From assembly GCF_000520815.1 (NCBI RefSeq), contig NZ_ASRY01000272.1, forward strand, positions 44,066 through 108,065: 64,000 nucleotides of DNA, read 5' to 3'. This document shows, piece by piece, positions 60,455 to 64,000 of this stretch. The DNA comes from Paenibacillus maysiensis (GTDB lineage: Bacteria > Bacillota > Bacilli > Paenibacillales > Paenibacillaceae). Both the position numbers and the translations under genes were made by a program. A model generated the notes under the pieces. The model saw only the letters and a program-made list of their open reading frames with translations. It was not told where the DNA came from and did no database searches. Every line of letters starts with the position of its first letter. The first letter of the stretch is position 1.

Positions 60455-61687
60455 CTATCCGGCAGGACGAACATCCCGATCCGTTGCGTTATTTTGAGCT
60501 GAGGCCGGGAAAACATCCCTTCCCTTCATCCATAGCAGCGACGCTGCAAGCAGCAGTATGCCACCGTTTAACACAAAGATCCAGCGGATTGGCATCCAGC
60601 TGCCAAGCATGCCGCCAATCAACGGCCCCGCCATCGTCGCGAGTTGGGTAGCTGATTGATTCAAGCTAAAGGCTCGTCCGCGAAACTCCGGCTTGGTGAC
60701 CTCCACAGTCATTGCGTTGATGGCCGGAACGACAGACGCATAAAACAATCCGTAACCGAACCGAAGCGCACCAAAGCCGATAAAATTCGATACAAAAAAT
60801 TGCAGGATATTGCCGATTCCCGAACCAATCAGCCCGATCAGCATCACTTGTGCAAATCCAATCCTGCCACCAATCCGTCCCCAGCGGGGAGCCATCAGCA
60901 CAGCCGCAATGCCTACGGCTGAGAATACAATTCCGGAGCTTAAGGACGCTCGGCTACGGTCAATTCCCATTTCCAGAACATACACCGTAATCAGTGGCTC
61001 CAGGATCATGACGGAAAAGGTACTCAATCCAGCCAGTATGAGCAAAAAATACAAGGGCCGATTAGCAATAGCCTCCTTGATATCATCACGGACATGCGAG
61101 CGGGTACTGGTTCCCTTGAAGTTGTCCTCTCTAGCGGCAAAGGTCGCAATTAGCGCAGAGACCAGCACAAGCCCCGCAGAGAATAGAAAGGCATTTCGAT
61201 TGCCGTAATAATGGCTTACCACTCCGCCAATCAACGGACCTATGATGCTGCCCGTCGCCCCGGAGGTTGCCATAATGCCGAGTGCATAACCCGTTTTATC
61301 CTCAGGCGAACCCGTTCCGACCAATGCGATGGCGGCAGGAATAAACCCGGAGAGCAGGCCCTGAAACAGCCGTACCCCCACGAACACATACGGATCAGTC
61401 ACAAAGGCACATATCAAATACAATACCGTCAGACTAAAGCCTGAACGAATCAGCATCGGCTTCCGTCCATACTTATCTGCGAGCGAACCCCAAAACGGGG
61501 CAATCAGAGCACTGGCTAAAAAGGTAACCCCAAAGGCGATCCCCGCCCACAGCTCCAGATGATCGGTCACACCCATTTCCGTATTCAGAAAAATAGGTAA
61601 AAACGGAATGGATACGGAATAGGCCATGCTGCAAAAAAATACACCGATCCACAAAACGACCAGGTTTCGCTTCCAATAAAGATGCAT
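60455..61687 (-). CDS. MFS multidrug exporter
   Basis: A 410-residue, 12-helix protein. The ATG at 61687 has GAAGGG ten bases upstream. Motif A (GSLADKYGRKPMLIRSG) follows helix 2; motif C lies in helix 5 (GYALGIMATSGATGSIIGPLIGG), as in drug/H+ antiporters of the DHA1 type. It is probably a drug or metabolite exporter; substrate unknown. It stands alone. Confidence 0.88.
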   Translation of the reverse strand: MHLYWKRNLVVLWIGVFFCSMAYSVSIPFLPIFLNTEMGVTDHLELWAGIAFGVTFLASALIAPFWGSLADKYGRKPMLIRSGFSLTVLYLICAFVTDPYVFVGVRLFQGLLSGFIPAAIALVGTGSPEDKTGYALGIMATSGATGSIIGPLIGGVVSHYYGNRNAFLFSAGLVLVSALIATFAAREDNFKGTSTRSHVRDDIKEAIANRPLYFLLILAGLSTFSVMILEPLITVYVLEMGIDRSRASLSSGIVFSAVGIAAVLMAPRWGRIGGRIGFAQVMLIGLIGSGIGNILQFFVSNFIGFGALRFGYGLFYASVVPAINAMTVEVTKPEFRGRAFSLNQSATQLATMAGPLIGGMLGSWMPIRWIFVLNGGILLLAASLLWMKGRDVFPASAQNNATDRDVRPAG

Positions 61688-61818
61688 GAAGCTACACGTC
61701 CCTTCTCCACATTCCATTATTAACCTCTAAATTAGAAAAGTCCACAGCAAACCTCACCCTTCAGCCGTGGAACAACCATGCAGAAGCTGATATAATCGAA
61801 TGGAATGGAGTTGATGAC

Positions 61819-62076
61819 ATGGCTAAAAAAAGAAATTCGTCTTCCCCTGCTCCTGCGGCTCAGGACAAACCCGCAACGTTAAAGGATCTATTGAGTCAGG
61901 ACGTGCTGAATAAGCTCAAGGCTCAGGCCAATGAAGCCCAGGCAGAGCAGGATAAACGTAAGGAAGACGAACGGCAGCGTGCCCTCGAAGCAAAAAAAGC
62001 AGAACAGAAGAAGCTGGACAACAACTTCGAGCATCTGCTGAATAACAGCAATCTGGATTGGCACAAATATAAATAA
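61819..62076 (+). CDS. YqkE-like protein (DUF3886, 85 aa)
   Basis: A small charged helical protein with the DUF3886 pattern: TLKDLLSQDVLNKLKAQANE, a long Lys/Glu helix, and the terminal FEHLLNNSNLDWHKYK. Function unknown. An inverted repeat CCAAAACC/GGTTTTGG follows the stop. Confidence 0.75.
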   Translation: MAKKRNSSSPAPAAQDKPATLKDLLSQDVLNKLKAQANEAQAEQDKRKEDERQRALEAKKAEQKKLDNNFEHLLNNSNLDWHKYK

Positions 62077-62120
62077 GCCAAAACCATCCCGGTTTTGGCC
62101 TATCTCCACGCTTGATTATA

Positions 62121-62234
62121 TTATAGCCAGTCACGAATGTGTTGTACCGAGTACAGCACCCCTATCCAAACCGGCAGACTGAACGCCATACCCCATATGA
62201 GACCTTTAGCCAGCTTTTTGTCTACCTCCACCAT
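62121..62234 (-). CDS. Tiny single-pass membrane protein (37 aa)
   Basis: The ATG at 62234 is preceded by AAGGAAAGGGGC. MVEVDKKLAKGLIWGMAFSL and PVWIGVLYSVQHIRDWL give one predicted membrane helix with charged ends. Position, start site and composition support a real small gene, though no family is known to me. Confidence 0.5.
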   Translation of the reverse strand: MVEVDKKLAKGLIWGMAFSLPVWIGVLYSVQHIRDWL

Positions 62235-62407
62235 GATTCTGCCCCTTTCCTTGGGAATAGCAGCAGTATGGGCCAAGAATACGGTATTCAAACCCGTATT
62301 TCCTTATCCCAACAAAAAAAGGTATGATAGAAAACGGAAAAGTGCTCTGCGCTGCCCCAAACTATAATTTAGGATTTTACACATCTAACCTTTCAGGAGG
62401 AATACAA

Positions 62408-63085
62408 ATGATCCGAAAAACGATACGTCCCTGGTATATGCTGTGCCTGCTGGCTACCATGCTCGTGCTGGTTGCTGGATGCGGCACAAAAGCGACAGAT
62501 GTTGAAGCCGCAAGCCGGACAAGCAGTACAACCCCTGCCGCGACTAAAGACAAAAGCAAACCTGTTTCCCATCCTATCGTCACGATTGTCATGAACGACG
62601 GTAAAAAGATTAAACTTGAGCTGTACCCGGAAGTAGCACCGAACACGGTTAACAATTTCATTTCCCTGGTGCAAAAGGGCGCTTACAACGGTACGATCTT
62701 CCATCGTGTCATCCCCGGCTTCATGATTCAGGGCGGTGACCCGCAGGGTAACGGTACAGGCGGCCCCGGCTACAGCATCAAAGGCGAGTTCAAGAGCAAC
62801 GGTGTCAACAATACGCTCAAGCACACGCGCGGTGTACTATCCATGGCCCGCTCAGCGGATCTGGATTCAGCCGGATCGCAATTTTTCATCATGGTTGCCG
62901 ATGCGGATTACCTTGACGGTCAATACGCTGCTTTCGGCAAAGTAACGTCTGGATTGGACGTGGTGGATGCCATCGTGAATTCCAAGCGTGACAGCCATGA
63001 TAAACCGATCAAGCCAGCTACGATGAAAAAGGTAACCGTGGACACGCTGGGTAAGAAATATCCGGCTCCAGTCAAAGTGAAGTAA
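62408..63085 (+). CDS. Cyclophilin-type peptidyl-prolyl isomerase lipoprotein
   Basis: A 225-residue protein; the ATG at 62408 follows AGGAGG. Lipobox LVLVAGC (Cys near 22), a Thr/Ser/Lys linker, then a cyclophilin domain from about residue 55: FHRVIPGFMIQGGDPQGNGT (with the catalytic Arg), GVLSMARSADLDSAGSQFFI and QYAAFGKVTSGLDVVDAI. It assists folding of exported proteins on the outer face of the membrane. A terminator (63094-63125) follows. Confidence 0.93.
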   Translation: MIRKTIRPWYMLCLLATMLVLVAGCGTKATDVEAASRTSSTTPAATKDKSKPVSHPIVTIVMNDGKKIKLELYPEVAPNTVNNFISLVQKGAYNGTIFHRVIPGFMIQGGDPQGNGTGGPGYSIKGEFKSNGVNNTLKHTRGVLSMARSADLDSAGSQFFIMVADADYLDGQYAAFGKVTSGLDVVDAIVNSKRDSHDKPIKPATMKKVTVDTLGKKYPAPVKVK

Positions 63086-63093
63086 GATAATAT

Positions 63094-63125
63094 CGGCCCT
63101 GTGCATATGCATGGGGTCGTTTTTC
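63094..63125 (+). terminator. Terminator of the peptidyl-prolyl isomerase gene
   Basis: CGGCCC and GGGTCG (one G-U pair) close a hairpin containing TGCATATGCA, followed by five Ts. Confidence 0.7.
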
Positions 63126-63209
63126 ATGTTATATAAAGATGTCTATCGTGCTCCACAGTAATGTTTACTTGGTGCTGCCTCTGTGATGTAGTAAGAGTAT
63201 ATACACAAA

Positions 63210-63223
63210 AGGAAGCGTTTTCA
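63210..63223 (+). promoter_or_regulatory. cre-like sequence in a long intergenic region
   Basis: AGGAAGCGTTTTCA fits TGNAANCGNWNNCA except for its first base. No start codon lies close by on either strand, so its role is uncertain. Confidence 0.25.
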
Positions 63224-63316
63224 ATCATTATTTTTAAAGCTTTTTTACTATTTCAAGGACCCGTCAACGTTCGACAAAAGAGGCACTGAAAGACATGCTG
63301 TAAACAGTACAGCCGT

Positions 63317-63415
63317 CTAATTGGATTTGGTCTCTACCGAACGAATACCCTCCATCTCTTGAAGCAACGACAACAGCTCCTCCGCTCCCTCTGACCGGGA
63401 CAGCTTTAAAACCAT
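63317..63415 (-). CDS. 32-residue fragment resembling a MgtC/ACT-type C-terminus
   Basis: MVLKLSRSEGAEELLSLLQE and MEGIRSVETKSN look like the last strand-helix-strand of an ACT-like domain such as that at the end of MgtC proteins. A stop codon lies just upstream in frame and the GGAG site is 12 bases away, so it is probably a gene remnant rather than a functional peptide. Confidence 0.3.
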   Translation of the reverse strand: MVLKLSRSEGAEELLSLLQEMEGIRSVETKSN

Positions 63416-63503
63416 ATGATGTTATTACTCCATAGATATATTATTTAAAAATGCTGCGGCAAATGAGCCGCTTATACAACTGTTACTTGTTATTACCCAA
63501 ATT

Positions 63504-64000
63504 TTAAAGAACTTGCACTTCATGCTCCGGCAGATTGTGATGTGCCTTCCTTCCCTTGAGCAGCCATAGCTCCGGTGTATCCTGTATCCCTTCAAGCCTC
63601 AGGCTGAACGCCCTCGGCGGCAAATTACATATACGTAGCAGTAAACGGTTACCGTCTGCCGCTGCGTCCACAAGCTCTAATGGCCTCAGTGAATCGTTCC
63701 TGCCTATGCGAATCTGATCGCCCGTGGCATCAGTCGAACTCTCCCGGCTCCAGACACGCAGCTCATTCACAGACGGCGTGGCAATCCGCTTGCTGAAAGA
63801 AACGACCACCTCATCTGCGGTCGACCTTTCCGCACAGAGCGGGGTGGGCGGCTCATCGTACATATAGCCGCCCAGATGGTATTCGTAGGCGGTCCAGGCG
63901 TCATAACCGCCCTCCAGGGCGGTAGCCCCAAACCGCCGGGTCCAGGCGCGGTCCCGAACCATACTTGCGAGTGAACCAATATCCGCCTGCACCCCGAGGG
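63504..64000 (-). CDS. 3' part of an unidentified protein (start beyond the window)
   Basis: The frame is open to the window edge and ends at 63504. The visible 165 residues include WTRRFGATALEGGYDAWTAY, EYHLGGYMYDEPPTP and a beta-sandwich-like end (VVSFSKRIATPSVNELRVWS, then LLLRICNLPPRAFSLRLEGI). The closing segment recalls C-terminal beta domains of large glycoside hydrolases, but I cannot name a family. No terminator is obvious after the stop. Confidence 0.6.
   Translation of the reverse strand, partial: LGVQADIGSLASMVRDRAWTRRFGATALEGGYDAWTAYEYHLGGYMYDEPPTPLCAERSTADEVVVSFSKRIATPSVNELRVWSRESSTDATGDQIRIGRNDSLRPLELVDAAADGNRLLLRICNLPPRAFSLRLEGIQDTPELWLLKGRKAHHNLPEHEVQVL

Overview
The window looks like a chromosome segment of a spore-forming, low-to-moderate GC Bacillota, most likely Paenibacillus (polymyxa-like). 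The grounds are Bacillus-type ribosome binding sites (AAGGAGG), PBSX (xkd)-type tail genes, an ImmR/ImmA pair, KapD and Spo0E-like proteins, a preQ1 riboswitch, a T-box leader, cre-like sites and YesM/YesN-type two-component proteins. No rRNA, tRNA or CRISPR array was seen.

Bases 1-16,000 hold a contractile phage-tail cluster on the minus strand: tail terminator, sheath, tube, assembly chaperone with a -1 frameshift site, tape measure, LysM tail protein, baseplate genes, a long fibre and small downstream genes. No terminase, portal or capsid gene lies between the regulators (ArpU-like protein, LexA-type box, ImmR/ImmA pair) and the tail genes. The cluster therefore looks like a tailocin or headless defective prophage under SOS and ImmR/ImmA control. 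A second, partly decayed xkdT/xkdU junction starts again at the left edge.

Bases 16,000-33,800 carry household genes: a secreted 5'-nucleotidase, KapD-like exonuclease, WYL regulator, AIM24 protein, a preQ1-riboswitch-led queCDE operon with queF nearby, a PAP2 phosphatase with an autotransporter-type repeat, a SEC-C/TPR protein, two regulators or hydrolases and a fosmidomycin-type exporter. Bases 33,800-48,600 are sugar and nucleoside uptake: a ChvE-GguAB transporter, a yegTUVW-like operon (GntR regulator, ADP-ribosylglycohydrolase, NCS1 permease, PfkB kinase) with two related operator-like palindromes, hybrid cluster protein, and a sugar-binding protein/sensor kinase/response regulator operon.

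The most intriguing stretch is 51,040-54,284. A class I isoprenoid-synthase-fold protein with both Asp-rich motifs, but without the usual GGKRxRP motif, is followed by a 78-residue precursor with a nitrile-hydratase-like (NHLP) leader ending in a C-terminal tryptophan, then a convergent 7TM sensor kinase. The layout recalls ComQ-ComX-ComP, in which a peptide Trp is prenylated, but the precursor belongs to a different family.

From 54,400 to the right end come small unrecognised proteins, a Phe-type T-box leader ahead of a chorismate mutase-DAHP synthase, a DUF1593 lipoprotein, remnants of a group II intron and a TetR gene, a Spo0E-like peptide, an MFS exporter, a lipoprotein peptidyl-prolyl isomerase and the 3' part of an unidentified gene.
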